53,048 nucleotides of DNA from Candidatus Solibacter usitatus. GTDB taxonomy: Bacteria; Acidobacteriota; Terriglobia; Bryobacterales; Bryobacteraceae. The DNA is taken from the NCBI GenBank assembly GCA_016213245.1, contig JACRBC010000025.1:1-53048 (forward strand), written 5' to 3'. The position numbers and the translations under genes were made by a program. Of the stretch, positions 33,522-43,535 are shown in pieces. How positions within the stretch are numbered: the first letter of the stretch is position 1; each line of letters opens with the position of its first letter. The notes below the pieces were generated by a model that was not told where the DNA came from, searched no databases, and saw only the letters and a program-made list of their open reading frames with translations.

Positions 33522-34535
33522 TCAGACCGTTGCCAGATGGCCGATGACGGCGTCGGTGAACTCCTTGGTTCCGGAGTGGCCGCCGACGTCGCGGGTCAGG
33601 TGCTTGCCTTCAGCGAAAGTGGCGGCAATGGCCTTCTGGAGGCGGTCCGCCGCGGCGCCTTCGCCGAGGTGGCGGAGCATCAGGCTGGCGGAAGACATGA
33701 GGGCGGTTGGGTTGGCGATGCCGTGGCCGGCGATGTCCGGGGCCGAGCCGTGAACGGCTTCAAATACGGCGTGGCGTTCGCCCATGTTGGCGCCCGGCAC
33801 GACGCCCAGTCCGCCGACCAGGCCGGCGGCGAGGTCGGAGACGATGTCCCCATACAGGTTGGGAAGCAGGAGGCAGTCGAAGGTCTCCGGGCGCATGACA
33901 AGCTGCATAGAGGCGTTGTCGACGATCAACTCGTTGTAAGCGATGTCAGGGTATTCAGTGGCCACCTCGCGGCAGCAGCGGATGAACAGCCCATCGGACA
34001 GCTTCATGATATTGGCCTTGTGCACGGCGGTGATCTTCCGCCGGCCGTTTTTCCGGGCGTAAGCGAACGCGTAGTTGGCGATGCGCATGGAGGCGAAGCG
34101 CGTGATGATCTTGAGGCTTTCCACCACGTCCTTCACGACTTCGTGCTCGAGGCCGGAGTAGAGGTCTTCGGTGTTCTCGCGAAAGATGACCATGTCGATG
34201 TTGACGTCTTCAAAACGCGTCTTCAGACCGGGCAGCGTGAAGACGGGCCGCACGTTGGCGAACAGGTCGAGTTGCTTGCGGAGGGCGACGTTGACGCTCT
34301 TGAAGCCGCCCGCGATGGGCGTGGTCACGGGGCCCTTCAGTCCGACCCTTGTTCTCTCCAGGGACTCCAGCACGTGCGGAGGGAGGCTTGCACCCGATTT
34401 TTCTATGATGGCGGCCGAGAGTTCAGCGTGCTCCCAGTCGATCGCCACCCCGGTGGCCTCCAGGGCTCTCACGGTTGCGTCGGCGATCTCCGGGCCTATG
34501 CCATCGCCGGGAATCAGAGTGATTTTATACGCCAC
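33522..34535 (-). CDS. NAD-type isocitrate/isopropylmalate-family dehydrogenase
   Basis: 337 residues from a GTG at 34535; no ATG lies in frame nearby. Motifs: LIPGDGIGPEI at the start, ENTEDLYSGLEHEV (characteristic of NAD-isocitrate dehydrogenase rather than 3-isopropylmalate dehydrogenase), KANIMKLSDGLF with the catalytic Lys, YDIVSDLAAG-like Asp ligands (YGDIVSDLAAGLVGG), and the nucleotide loop HGSAPDIAGHGIANPTA. It oxidatively decarboxylates isocitrate to 2-oxoglutarate in the TCA cycle. Divergent from purH with a 45-bp gap. Other family members (homoisocitrate or tartrate dehydrogenase) are possible but less likely. Confidence 0.85.
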   Translation of the reverse strand: MAYKITLIPGDGIGPEIADATVRALEATGVAIDWEHAELSAAIIEKSGASLPPHVLESLERTRVGLKGPVTTPIAGGFKSVNVALRKQLDLFANVRPVFTLPGLKTRFEDVNIDMVIFRENTEDLYSGLEHEVVKDVVESLKIITRFASMRIANYAFAYARKNGRRKITAVHKANIMKLSDGLFIRCCREVATEYPDIAYNELIVDNASMQLVMRPETFDCLLLPNLYGDIVSDLAAGLVGGLGVVPGANMGERHAVFEAVHGSAPDIAGHGIANPTALMSSASLMLRHLGEGAAADRLQKAIAATFAEGKHLTRDVGGHSGTKEFTDAVIGHLATV

Positions 34536-34580
34536 ACCGATATGGTACCAACGGAGCCGATGGTGGGAGAATGTTGACTT

Positions 34581-36137
34581 ATGCCTGCAGTGAAAAGAGC
34601 ACTCCTCAGCGTCACCGACAAGTCCGGTCTCCTTGATTTCGCCAAAGGCCTGGCCGCCCTCGGCTGCGAGCTGATCTCGACCGGGGGCACGGCGAAGATG
34701 CTGCGCGACAGCGGACTGGATGTGAAGGATGTCAGCGAAGTGACGGGCTTTCCCGAGATGCTCGACGGGCGCGTGAAGACGATCCACCCGCGGATCGCCG
34801 CCGGGCTGCTGGCGCGCCGCGGCCTGCCGGAGCATATGGCCGCGCTGGCCGAGCACGGCATCGGGACCATCGACATGGTTGTCGTGAACCTCTATGAGTT
34901 TGAAAAGATCGCCGCGAAGAAAGATGCGCCCGTCGAGGAGCTGATTGAGAATATCGACATCGGCGGGCCGACGATGATCCGCGCGGCGGCGAAGAACTTC
35001 GAGGACGTGGCCGTGGTGACGTCGGCGGCCGACTACCCCGCCATCCTGGCCGAGTTGCAGGCCGGCGGCGGGACGTTGTCCAGGAAGACGCACTGGGACC
35101 TGGCGAGGAAGGCCTACGCCACTACTGCCAGGTACGACGCGGCCATCACCGCGCGCCTGGCCTCCATCGAGGTGGAAAACGCAGAGTTCGTGGACAGGCC
35201 CTCCGTCCTGCCGCGAGCGTTGAACATTCACGTTCCTCGCCGGCAGGAGCTGCGCTACGGCGAGAACCCCCATCAGGCGGCGTCGCTGTACGCCTGTGGC
35301 GCCGAGGGCATCGCCAACTGCACGCAGCTTCACGGCAAGGAGTTGAGCTATAACAACCTGGTGGATCTGGACGCCGCCTGGCTACTTGTCTGCGAGTTCG
35401 ACGGCCCGGCCGCCTCCATCATCAAGCACACCAACCCCTGCGGCTGCGCCGAGCAGTCCACTCTGGTGGAGGCTTACCGCAAGGCATTCGAAGCCGATAC
35501 CGTCTCGGCCTTCGGCGGCGTGCTGGCCTTCAACCGCGAGGTCGACGAGGACACAGCGGCCGAAGTCTCGAAACTGTTCGTCGAGGCCGTGGCCGCGCCC
35601 GCCTACTCGCAGAAAGCTCTTTCGATCCTCGCGGCCAAGAAAAACCTGCGCCTGGTGACGGTGAAAGGCAAAGTGCCGGAGGAGTTGGTGGTCAAGTCGA
35701 TCGGCGGCGGTTTCCTGGCGCAGTCGGCGGACTCCCTGACCTTGGACAGTTCCACGCTCAAGGTGGTGACGGAGCGGCAGCCTACCGCCGGAGAATGGGC
35801 GGCGCTCGAGTTTGGCTGGAAAGTCTCCAAGCACGTGAAGTCCAACGCCATCGTCTATGCGCGCGCCGGGCAGTTGCTGAGCTCCGGCGCCGGCCAGATG
35901 AGCCGCGTCTTCTCCGCCGAGATCGGCGCGAAGAAATCCGTGCTGCCCCTGGAGGGCTGCGCGGTGGCTTCCGACGCCTTTTTCCCCTTCGCGGACGGGT
36001 TGGAGGTGGTGGTGAAGAACGGCGGCTCGGCGGTGATCCAGCCGGGCGGCTCGGTGAAGGACGACGAGGTGATCGCCGCCGCCAACCGGCTGGGCATCAC
36101 TATGGTGTTCACCGGGCTGCGGCACTTCCGCCACTGA
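34581..36137 (+). CDS. purH: Bifunctional AICAR formyltransferase/IMP cyclohydrolase (PurH)
   Basis: 518 residues, normal length. The N-terminal MGS-like domain (KRALLSVTDKSGLLDFAKGL, ISTGGTAKML, GRVKTIHPRIAAG) closes the IMP ring; the larger C-terminal domain (RYGENPHQAASLY, SIIKHTNPCG, SDAFFPFAD) transfers the formyl group from 10-formyl-tetrahydrofolate to AICAR. These are the last two steps of purine synthesis. The methyltransferase gene follows by 7 bp and may be cotranscribed. Confidence 0.97.
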   Translation: MPAVKRALLSVTDKSGLLDFAKGLAALGCELISTGGTAKMLRDSGLDVKDVSEVTGFPEMLDGRVKTIHPRIAAGLLARRGLPEHMAALAEHGIGTIDMVVVNLYEFEKIAAKKDAPVEELIENIDIGGPTMIRAAAKNFEDVAVVTSAADYPAILAELQAGGGTLSRKTHWDLARKAYATTARYDAAITARLASIEVENAEFVDRPSVLPRALNIHVPRRQELRYGENPHQAASLYACGAEGIANCTQLHGKELSYNNLVDLDAAWLLVCEFDGPAASIIKHTNPCGCAEQSTLVEAYRKAFEADTVSAFGGVLAFNREVDEDTAAEVSKLFVEAVAAPAYSQKALSILAAKKNLRLVTVKGKVPEELVVKSIGGGFLAQSADSLTLDSSTLKVVTERQPTAGEWAALEFGWKVSKHVKSNAIVYARAGQLLSSGAGQMSRVFSAEIGAKKSVLPLEGCAVASDAFFPFADGLEVVVKNGGSAVIQPGGSVKDDEVIAAANRLGITMVFTGLRHFRH

Positions 36138-36144
36138 GGACCGC

Positions 36145-36873
36145 TTGCGGCGCACTCTGACGAAGAACCGCATGGGCTGGGCCTCCGAACAGCTCAGCCC
36201 GGTGAGCGGGATGTTCGTGGAGTTTTGCCGTTCGGGCCTGCGCGCTGAGGATGACGCGGCGCTCGACATTGGCGCCGGCTACGGCGCAGTGACGTTGGCC
36301 GCGTTGCGTACCGGCGCTTGGGTGATCGCCAACGACCTGGCCGATGAGCATCTGAATGAGATCGTGAGCCAGGCCCCCGATGGCGATCGGCCGCGACTGA
36401 CGATCAAGGCCGGCCGCTTTCCACGGGGCCTCCACTTCGAGTCGGGCTCACTCGGCGCAGTACACGCGTCCAACGTCTTCCACTTCCTCACCGGCAGGCA
36501 GTTTGAAGAAGGGCTGCGGGCCATCGCGCGCTGGCTGCGGCCGGGCGGCAGGCTTTTCGCTCAGGCGGCGAGCCCCTACCAGGCGGCGTTTGCGGCGTTC
36601 ATCCCGGAGTTCGAACGGCGCCTGGCGGCAAGTGAGAAGTGGCCCGGCTGGGTGGCGAAGGTGAGTGAGTACTCGTCGCACCGGCAACGGAGCCAGATGC
36701 CCCGCGCCATCCACCTCCTGGACGACCGCACACTCCGCCGCGCGGCGGCGGCGGCCGGTCTCGCAGTGGAGCGCGCCTGGCTCTACCAACGCGAAGACCT
36801 GCCGGCCACGCTGCGGCTGGACGGGCGGGAGGCGGTGGGGCTGGTGGCGAGGAAAGCCGCTCCCAAGGATTGA
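36145..36873 (+). CDS. Class I SAM-dependent methyltransferase
   Basis: 242 residues from a TTG at 36145 with GAGG seven bases before; the ATG at 36172 is an alternative. Motif I is LDIGAGYGAVTLAAL and motif II ANDLADEHLNE; motif post-II reads VHASNVFHFL. The C-terminal third diverges from known families, so substrate is unknown. It lies 7 bp after purH, an arrangement that suggests cotranscription but does not by itself assign a role. Confidence 0.8.
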   Translation: MRRTLTKNRMGWASEQLSPVSGMFVEFCRSGLRAEDDAALDIGAGYGAVTLAALRTGAWVIANDLADEHLNEIVSQAPDGDRPRLTIKAGRFPRGLHFESGSLGAVHASNVFHFLTGRQFEEGLRAIARWLRPGGRLFAQAASPYQAAFAAFIPEFERRLAASEKWPGWVAKVSEYSSHRQRSQMPRAIHLLDDRTLRRAAAAAGLAVERAWLYQREDLPATLRLDGREAVGLVARKAAPKD

Positions 36874-36881
36874 TGACGGAA

Positions 36882-37322
36882 CTACTTTGAGCCGGGCAGG
36901 GGATCACCCAACCGGATCGTCCGGACTCCACTGATTCCCTTTGTCTTGCGCAGGAGGTGGGCGTCAGCGGTGATCAACGGGCAACCGGCGCTTCGCGCCA
37001 GCGCAAGATAGAGGCAATCGGGGATCTTGTAGTCGAGTTCGATGGACAACTCAGCGGCGTCTTTCAGGAGTTCGCGGTCGTCTGAAGTCAGCGGTGCATG
37101 AGCCGCCAGGCAGCCATCTACCCAGCGGGCGACCGCCCGCCGCACCTCGGCTGCATCCAGATCCCCAACCCGGTAGCGATAGGCCAAGGCGGACGTTACT
37201 TCGACCTCAATGATCTTGGGCGCCAACAACGGGATGTCACTATCAAGAAGAGCATCCGCGTCTTCCGAGCCTTCTTCCGCGATAAACCACTTCACCGCGA
37301 CACTGGCGTCAACCACCAGCAT
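36882..37322 (-). CDS. VapC-type PIN-domain toxin
   Basis: 146 residues of PIN domain. The acidic catalytic set is visible: Asp in MLVVDASVAVKWF, Glu in VEVTSALAYR, Asp in IPDCLYLALA and Asp in LITADAHLL. VapC toxins are Mg-dependent RNases that usually cut tRNA or rRNA. Its ATG overlaps the stop of the antitoxin by one base, a translationally coupled pair. Confidence 0.88.
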   Translation of the reverse strand: MLVVDASVAVKWFIAEEGSEDADALLDSDIPLLAPKIIEVEVTSALAYRYRVGDLDAAEVRRAVARWVDGCLAAHAPLTSDDRELLKDAAELSIELDYKIPDCLYLALARSAGCPLITADAHLLRKTKGISGVRTIRLGDPLPGSK

Positions 37323-37570
37323 CAGGGCCTTCCGAGCGCTGCGCGGTTCTTTCCAATGATGGGTGTGCTATCGCTCAGCACGCCGTGCCGCTTCTTGATA
37401 TCGCTCCGAAGGGTCCTGCACTCAGCGGCTACATCAGCCCGCTTCGCCCGGTAAGTGTCGGCCAGCAGGAGCCGCAGATACTCCTCCAGGCTGGCTCCCT
37501 GCGCCTCAGCCCTTTTCCTGTGCCACTCGCACAGCCAGTCGGGGATGTTTCTGATCTTCACTTCCGCCAT
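37322..37570 (-). CDS. VapB/FitA-type antitoxin
   Basis: 82 residues. The N-terminus VKIRNIPDWLCEWHRKRAEAQG is a ribbon-helix-helix DNA-binding fold of the FitA/VapB type, which binds its own promoter as a complex with the toxin. The C-terminal part (SDIKKRHGVLSDSTPI) is likely the toxin-neutralising tail. It precedes and is coupled to the PIN toxin. Confidence 0.85.
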   Translation of the reverse strand: MAEVKIRNIPDWLCEWHRKRAEAQGASLEEYLRLLLADTYRAKRADVAAECRTLRSDIKKRHGVLSDSTPIIGKNRAALGRP

Positions 37571-37600
37571 GCGTCTGTCCCGCCTCCAGGATAGTCTCTT

Positions 37601-37614
37601 GCCCCCTTGGGGGC
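37601..37614. terminator. Short GC palindrome between antitoxin and ATP-grasp genes
   Basis: GCCCCCTTGGGGGC is a perfect palindrome 26 bp after the stop of the ATP-grasp gene (minus strand). With no T-run it may be a weak terminator or part of the antitoxin promoter. Confidence 0.3.
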
Positions 37615-37639
37615 GGGGGCATAATGCCGCGGTCCGCTG

Positions 37640-38548
37640 TCAGTACACCCGGCCCAGCCCGCTGAGCCGCCGGGAGAGGTAGTCGACGAAGCGGCGGGTG
37701 GGGTTGAAGCCGACCACCTGCTCGGCGTTGACGACGAAGTTCGAGAGCGTGTTCAGGTCGTAGAAGACGGGCTCGCCGCTGCGGTGGTCGATCATGTACT
37801 CCACGCCGCAGACGTCGATCCTGCCCAGGCGGGCGACGGAGATGGCGGTCTGGGCGGCTTCCGGTAGCGGATCGCAGCGCGTGAACAGAGGCTTGGCCGC
37901 GGATTCGCAAATGTCCGCCGGGCAGAGGTTATAGCCGGCGCCATGGCGCTCGATGCGCACCGTGTAAAGGACCTCGCCGTCGAGGACCTCGATCCGGTAG
38001 CAGGCGCCATCGCGCGACGGAATGAACTCCTGCACAAGGGCCACGCGATCGCAGCCGAAGTCCAGCGCCTGCGCCTCGGCAGCCAGGTCGCGCGCCGAAT
38101 CGAAGCGGCGGATGCCGGAGCCCGCGCCGCCGCAATTGGGCTTCACCAGCACGGGGTAGGCCAGCGAGTCTGCCGCCGGGGCCAACAGCGCGTGGTGGTT
38201 GACGACACAGGTGCGTGGCGTGCGCGCGCCGCAGCGCCGGAACAGCTCAAGCTGCCGCACCTTCGAGATCTCGTACTGGTAGGAGTGAGCGCCGTTCACC
38301 ACCGCCACTTTGCGGCCGTCGAGGAACGTCAGAAAATCGCCAACCGCAAACTGCCCCTGGCCGTGGCCGCGGAAGGCGGCCGACGCGCTCATGCGGTTGA
38401 GGACCAGATCCGGGAACTCTCGCCGGTCCAGGTCAAAGGAGAGCGACTCGGCCTTCCACTCCTCGAAAGCGATCCCCTGGCGGTTCAACTCCGCAAACAG
38501 CGGCTTGAACCACTCGGGGTGTTCATAGAGTATTGCCAGTCGAGCCAA
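37640..38548 (-). CDS. ATP-grasp family protein (RimK/Ddl-like)
   Basis: 302 residues. A three-part ATP-grasp fold: N-terminal domain with ILYEHPEWFKPLF, central lobe with YPVLVKPNCGGAGSGIRRF (the phosphate-binding loop), and C-terminal lobe with YRIEVLDGEVLYTVR and EPVFYDLNTLSNF, where the Asp and Asn bind Mg. Such enzymes ligate carboxylate to amine or thiol with ATP, often adding amino acids to peptides or making short peptides. There is no obvious precursor gene or pathway partner in the neighbourhood, so the substrate is unknown. It is 2 bp from the MacB-like cassette ATPase. Confidence 0.82.
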   Translation of the reverse strand: MARLAILYEHPEWFKPLFAELNRQGIAFEEWKAESLSFDLDRREFPDLVLNRMSASAAFRGHGQGQFAVGDFLTFLDGRKVAVVNGAHSYQYEISKVRQLELFRRCGARTPRTCVVNHHALLAPAADSLAYPVLVKPNCGGAGSGIRRFDSARDLAAEAQALDFGCDRVALVQEFIPSRDGACYRIEVLDGEVLYTVRIERHGAGYNLCPADICESAAKPLFTRCDPLPEAAQTAISVARLGRIDVCGVEYMIDHRSGEPVFYDLNTLSNFVVNAEQVVGFNPTRRFVDYLSRRLSGLGRVY

Positions 38549-38550
38549 CG

Positions 38551-39255
38551 TCAGTTCCAGTCCTGGGGCTTGCTGCCTTCGGGAAGCAGTTCGCCCTTGT
38601 CAATGTATCGAACCTTGCAGGCGTGGTGAGCGGCATGAGGGTCATGCGTGACCATGACCACGGTCTTGCCGTGCTCCCTGTTCAGCGTGGAGATGAGGGC
38701 CAAGACCTCCCGCGCGGACTTGGCGTCGAGGTTGCCGGTCGGTTCGTCGCACAGCAGGATGTCGGGGTCGGTGACGATGGCGCGGGCGATGGCGACGCGC
38801 TGCTCTTCACCGCCGGAGAGTTGCCGCGGGAAGTGTCCGAGGCGGTCGCCAAGTCCCACCAGCCGCAGCGCCGTGGCGGCGTGTTGGATGCGCTCGCCCT
38901 TCTTCAGGTGCGTCAGCTTGAGCGGCAGTTCAACGTTTTCCAAGGCCGTCAGCACGGGGATCAGGTTAAAGCTTTGGAAGACGAAGCCGACGTGGCGGTT
39001 GCGCCAGCGCGCGATGCTGCTATCGGAGAGCGAATTGAGATCCGAACCAAGCACATTGATCGTGCCGCTGGTGGGCCGGTCCATGGCGGCCGTCAGGTGC
39101 AGCAACGTGGACTTGCCCGAACCGGAGGGGCCCATCAGGGCGACGAACTCTCCGCGGCGCACCTCCAGATCGGCGTCCCTCAGCGCCACCACCTTGAACT
39201 CGTCACGGACGTATTCCTTCGTCAATTTGCTAGTCTGGATCACCACTTCACTCAT
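38551..39255 (-). CDS. MacB/LolD-type ABC transporter ATP-binding protein
   Basis: 234 residues. Walker [11 protein letters not shown]-loop [10 protein letters not shown], signature [14 protein letters not shown] (slightly altered), Walker [13 protein letters not shown] and switch [23 protein letters not shown] is diagnostic of the LolD/MacB branch. It overlaps the adaptor gene by 4 bp and serves the two permeases upstream. Confidence 0.93.
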   Translation of the reverse strand: MSEVVIQTSKLTKEYVRDEFKVVALRDADLEVRRGEFVALMGPSGSGKSTLLHLTAAMDRPTSGTINVLGSDLNSLSDSSIARWRNRHVGFVFQSFNLIPVLTALENVELPLKLTHLKKGERIQHAATALRLVGLGDRLGHFPRQLSGGEEQRVAIARAIVTDPDILLCDEPTGNLDAKSAREVLALISTLNREHGKTVVMVTHDPHAAHHACKVRYIDKGELLPEGSKPQDWN

Positions 39256-40610
39256 CGCTTGCTCCCTTGGTCCTTGACGACGACCCTCGCGCCGTCCTTC
39301 AGTTCGGCGGGGGGATTGACGACCAGGTCCTCACCGCCGATCAGACCGTCTTCCACTCTCAGGCCTTGCGGTGTGTTGCCGCTGGTGCGGATGGCGCGTT
39401 CCACCACCTTGCCGTTCAGGACGATCAGCACCCTGTCATTGCGCACCGTGGAGGTGGGGATGAAGACGACCGGCTTGCCGGCCGCCGGTGCGCCGCCGCC
39501 GAGCCTGATCCCGGCCAGGAAGGCCACGGCGGCGTTCATCTCCGGCCGCAGGTACTCGTCTGGATTCAGCACTTTTACCTTCACCTGCACGGTGGCCTTC
39601 TGGCGGTTGGCCTCCGGCGAGATCTCCTCGATTGCGCCCTGCCACTTTCTGTCCGGATAGGCGTCCACGGTGATGACGCCCCGCTGCTTCGGCTCCAGCT
39701 TGTTGAAGTCGTTCTGCGAGATGTCGAGTTCCACGCGCAGGTCGTTCAGGTCGGCCAGGGAAACGACATACCCCTTGGCGCCGCGCTCGCCGACGAAGCT
39801 TGTGGTGACGAACTCGCCGCGCTCCACCACGCGCTCCAGAATGGTCCCATTGACAGGCGCGCGGATGACGGTGTTGTTCAACTGCGTCTCGGAAAACGCC
39901 ACGATGCCCTTCACCTGTTCGATCTGACCCTTCACCGCGTCGATGACTTCGCGGCGCGGGCCGATCCGGACCAGTTCGTACGTCTTCTGAAGAGAGTTGA
40001 CTCGCGCCTGGGCGGCATCGCGGCGGGCCTGGGCGTCGTCCAGGTTGGACTTCGGCGCGACGCCGCCGGCGTAAAGCTGGCGCGTCCTGTCAAGTTGTAC
40101 CAGCGCGTTGGCCAGGTCGGCCTGCGCCTGCTCGACGTTCGCCTTGGCCGCGGCGATCTCCTCGGGTCGGGAGCCGTTTTCCAGCTCCGCCAGCCGGGCC
40201 TGGAGGTTCATGAGCTGGCCGCGCGCCTGCTGCAGATGGGCGCGGTACTCGTCGTCTTCCAGACGGACGATCACCTGGCCTTCCCGCACCTTGTCCCCCT
40301 TATCGACGCCGATCCAGGCCACTTTGCCCACCACCTTGGAGGCCACCTGGATCTTGTGCGCGGCGATCACGTAGCCGGTGGCGTTGAGGACCACCGCATC
40401 CCCCGGCGCGCCTCCGGTGCGCGCCGCCTGGGCGCGCACCGTCGTCACTTCAGTCGCGCCGTTCAGCCGCTTATAAACAACCGCGCCGGTGCCCAGCAGA
40501 ATCATGCCGGCGATGCCGCCGAGGATCCAACGGGTGGCCCAGAGGGGACCGCCGGTGGCAGACGGTGGAGAGGACCGGTCGATGCGAAGGCTCTTGATAT
40601 CGGTGTCCAT
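39252..40610 (-). CDS. Periplasmic adaptor (membrane fusion protein) of an ABC efflux system
   Basis: 452 residues. One N-terminal membrane helix ([21 protein letters not shown]), lipoyl-like halves ([27 protein letters not shown] and [23 protein letters not shown]), a coiled-coil hairpin (about residues 135-235) and beta-barrel/membrane-proximal domains. This is the MacA-like adaptor that links the inner-membrane ABC transporter to an outer-membrane channel, not encoded here. It lies in a four-gene operon with the ATPase and two permeases. Confidence 0.9.
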   Translation of the reverse strand: MDTDIKSLRIDRSSPPSATGGPLWATRWILGGIAGMILLGTGAVVYKRLNGATEVTTVRAQAARTGGAPGDAVVLNATGYVIAAHKIQVASKVVGKVAWIGVDKGDKVREGQVIVRLEDDEYRAHLQQARGQLMNLQARLAELENGSRPEEIAAAKANVEQAQADLANALVQLDRTRQLYAGGVAPKSNLDDAQARRDAAQARVNSLQKTYELVRIGPRREVIDAVKGQIEQVKGIVAFSETQLNNTVIRAPVNGTILERVVERGEFVTTSFVGERGAKGYVVSLADLNDLRVELDISQNDFNKLEPKQRGVITVDAYPDRKWQGAIEEISPEANRQKATVQVKVKVLNPDEYLRPEMNAAVAFLAGIRLGGGAPAAGKPVVFIPTSTVRNDRVLIVLNGKVVERAIRTSGNTPQGLRVEDGLIGGEDLVVNPPAELKDGARVVVKDQGSKR

Positions 40611-40621
40611 ATAAAACTCAC

Positions 40622-41788
40622 TCAGACCTGCCGGAGCGCGGCGAGAATCTGCTTTCGCGCGGCGCTGAAGGCGGGCAGCAGGCCGCCGAAGGCGCCCATC
40701 GCCAGGGCGAAAACCATCCCCTTGGCCATGATTTCAGGGGAGACGCGTAGCGAGAATGCCACTTCGGCAAAAGTGACGTTGCTGCCTATGCCAGTCGTCA
40801 ACCCGTTCAGGGGGAGTACCAGAGCGATGCCCAGCGCACCACCCAATAGGGAAAGCAGCAGGGACTCCAGCAGGAAGCTGAGCAGGATGGAACGCCGGGA
40901 GAAGCCCAGCACGCGCAGCGTGCCGATCTCCTTCGAGCGCCGTGCCACGGCTGCGTACATCGTGTTCATGGCGGCAAAGCAGGAGCCCACCGCCATGATC
41001 AGCGCCACGAAAGTCCCCAGGTAGCGCACCAGGTCGCCCGAAGATGTCTGCTGCTGGTAGTAGTCCTTCTCGGGCCTCGCCTGGACGTTCAGCTTGCCGT
41101 CGTAGTTGAGGTCATTGATGAGCGCCTGGTGGGTGACCGCATCGGTCGCCCGGATCAGGGCGGAACTCAGAACCTCAGTGCGTTCAAAGTCGCCAGCAGC
41201 CTGGTTCAGGTCGGCGAGAATCTCGGAGTTGCGCGCCGGTTGCGGGCTGTCGAAGACTCCGACAACCTCCCAGTCGCCCCGCCCGAAGCGGAGCATCCGG
41301 CCCATCTGCGCGTCAGGATTCCGCCGGGCGATCGAACTTCCCACGGTGACCTCGCGCCGGCCGGGCGTGAACCAGCGCCCTTGCGTGAGTTTCATCTCCT
41401 CTCGGATCGCCAGGCCCGTGGCTGTCACGCCGCGTACCGAAATATTGGAGCCTTCGGGAAACTCCTGGCTGGCGAGGTTGATCACCGTGACCATCTCCAG
41501 CGATGCCAGCGGTTCGCCCTTCGCATCGCGGGCGATCCCCTGTTTGAACTTGAGGTCGTTGTAGACGCTGCGGTTGAAGTTGGAACTCAGCTCCGAATCC
41601 GAGCCCTTCCGCGTGACCAGGATGTGGAGCGGGTGGCCCGAGGCCTCGAACGCCGAGCGGAGCCCCTCCACCAGCGCGAAGGCGGCCAGCAGCACTGACA
41701 CGGTGAGGGCGATGCCCAGTGCCGTCATGGCCGTAGTGGTCTTCCTCACCCGGAGGTTTCTGACGTTGTAGGAGAGTGGGATGGCCAT
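40622..41788 (-). CDS. FtsX/MacB-like ABC permease (1)
   Basis: 388 residues. One N-terminal helix ([21 protein letters not shown]), a long periplasmic domain and three C-terminal helices ([60 protein letters not shown]). Belongs to the MacB/FtsX mechanotransmission class, which moves substrates by shape change rather than through a channel. A homologous permease lies immediately upstream; the pair probably acts as a heterodimer. Confidence 0.9.
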   Translation of the reverse strand: MAIPLSYNVRNLRVRKTTTAMTALGIALTVSVLLAAFALVEGLRSAFEASGHPLHILVTRKGSDSELSSNFNRSVYNDLKFKQGIARDAKGEPLASLEMVTVINLASQEFPEGSNISVRGVTATGLAIREEMKLTQGRWFTPGRREVTVGSSIARRNPDAQMGRMLRFGRGDWEVVGVFDSPQPARNSEILADLNQAAGDFERTEVLSSALIRATDAVTHQALINDLNYDGKLNVQARPEKDYYQQQTSSGDLVRYLGTFVALIMAVGSCFAAMNTMYAAVARRSKEIGTLRVLGFSRRSILLSFLLESLLLSLLGGALGIALVLPLNGLTTGIGSNVTFAEVAFSLRVSPEIMAKGMVFALAMGAFGGLLPAFSAARKQILAALRQV

Positions 41789-41804
41789 GTGATTTCCGCG
41801 GCGG

Positions 41805-42965
41805 TCAGTCGGTGAATCGCAGGGCGTCGACGATGTTCTGGCGCGACGCGTGCCAGGCGGGAACGATCGCGCTGGCGACGCCGATGAAGAGCGACACGCC
41901 GATCAGCGCGGCAAAGACGGGCGGCTGGATACTCAGCGTCTTGGTCTGATCGACGATGGCCGGTCCCTGCCGGATGACGACGCAGAGCAGTTGCGCGACC
42001 ACCAGCCCGATGGCGCCGCCGATGATGGCGATCAGCCCGGACTCCGCCAGGATCAGCCAGAGAATCGTCCTGGCCTGGAAGCCGAGCGTCTTCAGTACGC
42101 CCACCTCCCGCACGCGCTCCCTCACGCTCATCGCCATGGTGTTGGCGCTGATGAGAAGGATGGTGAAGGTTACCGCGCCGCAGATGGACATCAGGATCAC
42201 CTTGATGTTGCCGAGGAAGGAGAGGAAGCTCAGCCCGAAGGCGTACTCGCTCTCCGTCTTGGTGGGGGCCGGGGAATTGGCGAACAGCTCGTCCACATCC
42301 CGGCAGATGCGCGGGACGTCCTCAGGGCTTCGGGCGAGGATGGTGAACGTCCCCGCCGCCAGGCGGGAGGAGTTGCGTAAAGCGTTCTCCAGGTACTTGA
42401 AGTTGAACCACAGCGTCTCGTCCGATCCTTCGCTCGTCTCGAATATGCCCCGGACCGTCAGATCCAGGTCGAAGGGGAAGATGTCGCCTTTGATGAGAAT
42501 CTTGTCGCCGACGTGAAAGCCGAAACGGTTCGCCAGCGTCCTGCCGACGACACAGCCCGCCGGATCGCGCAGGAACGCCCGCTTCTGATCCTCCGGGATC
42601 CGGTAGTCCTGGTAGACACTGAAGAGCTTCTCGGCTTCGATGCCCAGGCGCGGAAAGAAATTGCGCTGATCCCTCGAGTCCTTGTAGACCCCGCCGTACC
42701 ACTGCCAGATGGCTACCTCTTCGACCCCTGCGACCTTGCGGATCTGCTCGCGGTAGTAGATCGGCATCTGAAAAACGATGGAAACCTTGTGCCGGGTGAC
42801 GATGCGGCGAGCCTGCGCCTTGGCCGGGCCGCCGAAGAATAGCGCGTAGTAGAGCGCCATCATCACGCCCAGAAGGCAAAGAGAGATCGAAAGGCTCGTG
42901 ATGGTCAGAACGCTCCGCCGCCGGTTCCGCAGGCAGTTTTTCACGATCAGAGGCAGGAATCGCAT
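41805..42965 (-). CDS. FtsX/MacB-like ABC permease (2)
   Basis: 386 residues from the ATG at 42965, which has GGAGGGGAG before it; the frame is open to 43190 but the added part covers tadA and is implausible. The first helix is [22 protein letters not shown], a periplasmic domain follows, and three helices close it ([58 protein letters not shown]). First gene of the cassette permease-permease-adaptor-ATPase. Divergent from tadA by 47-80 bp. Confidence 0.9.
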   Translation of the reverse strand: MRFLPLIVKNCLRNRRRSVLTITSLSISLCLLGVMMALYYALFFGGPAKAQARRIVTRHKVSIVFQMPIYYREQIRKVAGVEEVAIWQWYGGVYKDSRDQRNFFPRLGIEAEKLFSVYQDYRIPEDQKRAFLRDPAGCVVGRTLANRFGFHVGDKILIKGDIFPFDLDLTVRGIFETSEGSDETLWFNFKYLENALRNSSRLAAGTFTILARSPEDVPRICRDVDELFANSPAPTKTESEYAFGLSFLSFLGNIKVILMSICGAVTFTILLISANTMAMSVRERVREVGVLKTLGFQARTILWLILAESGLIAIIGGAIGLVVAQLLCVVIRQGPAIVDQTKTLSIQPPVFAALIGVSLFIGVASAIVPAWHASRQNIVDALRFTD

Positions 42966-43045
42966 GACTCCCCTCCATTCTAAGGCCACAACAAGCGGTT
43001 GTTTGGTGCACAATGGATTGGCGGCGATCGGCCCGCAACGCACCG

Positions 43046-43498
43046 ATGGATACCGCGGACGAGAAGTGGATGCGCCGCGCGCTCGACTTGGCCGTCCGCG
43101 CGCAAACCGCAGGCGAGGTGCCTGTGGGCGCCGTCGTCGTTCGCGAGGGAATCGTTCTGGGCGAAGGCTGGAACCGGCCCATCTCCTCACACGATCCCAC
43201 CGCGCACGCCGAGATTCTGGCCCTGCGGCAGGCCGCCGCCAGGGAAGGGAACTACCGGCTGACCGGCGCCACGCTGTACGTCACCCTCGAGCCGTGCATC
43301 ATGTGTGCCGGCGCGCTGGTGCACGCACGCATCTCCCGCCTGGTGTTCGGCGGCCGTGACTTGCGCTTCGGCGGCGTCCGCAGCAAGTTCCGGTTGGCCG
43401 ACAGCGATCTGCTCAACCACCGCGTCGAGGTGGTGGAAGGCGTGCTCGCGGCGCAATGCGTGGCGCCGCTTGAGAGGTTCTTCTCCGAGCGGCGTTGA
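43046..43498 (+). CDS. tadA: tRNA-specific adenosine deaminase TadA
   Basis: 150 residues from the ATG at 43046 (an upstream ATG at 43013 would add 11 residues). Converts adenosine 34 to inosine in tRNA-Arg(ACG). The zinc site is complete: His-Ala-Glu in DPTAHAEILALRQA (Glu is the proton shuttle) and EPCIMCAGAL with the two cysteines. The C-terminus resembles bacterial TadA. Confidence 0.93.
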   Translation: MDTADEKWMRRALDLAVRAQTAGEVPVGAVVVREGIVLGEGWNRPISSHDPTAHAEILALRQAAAREGNYRLTGATLYVTLEPCIMCAGALVHARISRLVFGGRDLRFGGVRSKFRLADSDLLNHRVEVVEGVLAAQCVAPLERFFSERR

Positions 43499-43535
43499 GG
43501 CCGGGCGGCTGCCGGTCCGCCCGGCCCTCCGTTCG

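Noticed and set aside
33522-35333. 603-residue frame on the minus strand
   Set aside because: Only residues from the GTG at 34535 match the dehydrogenase; the added N-terminus is the antisense of purH.
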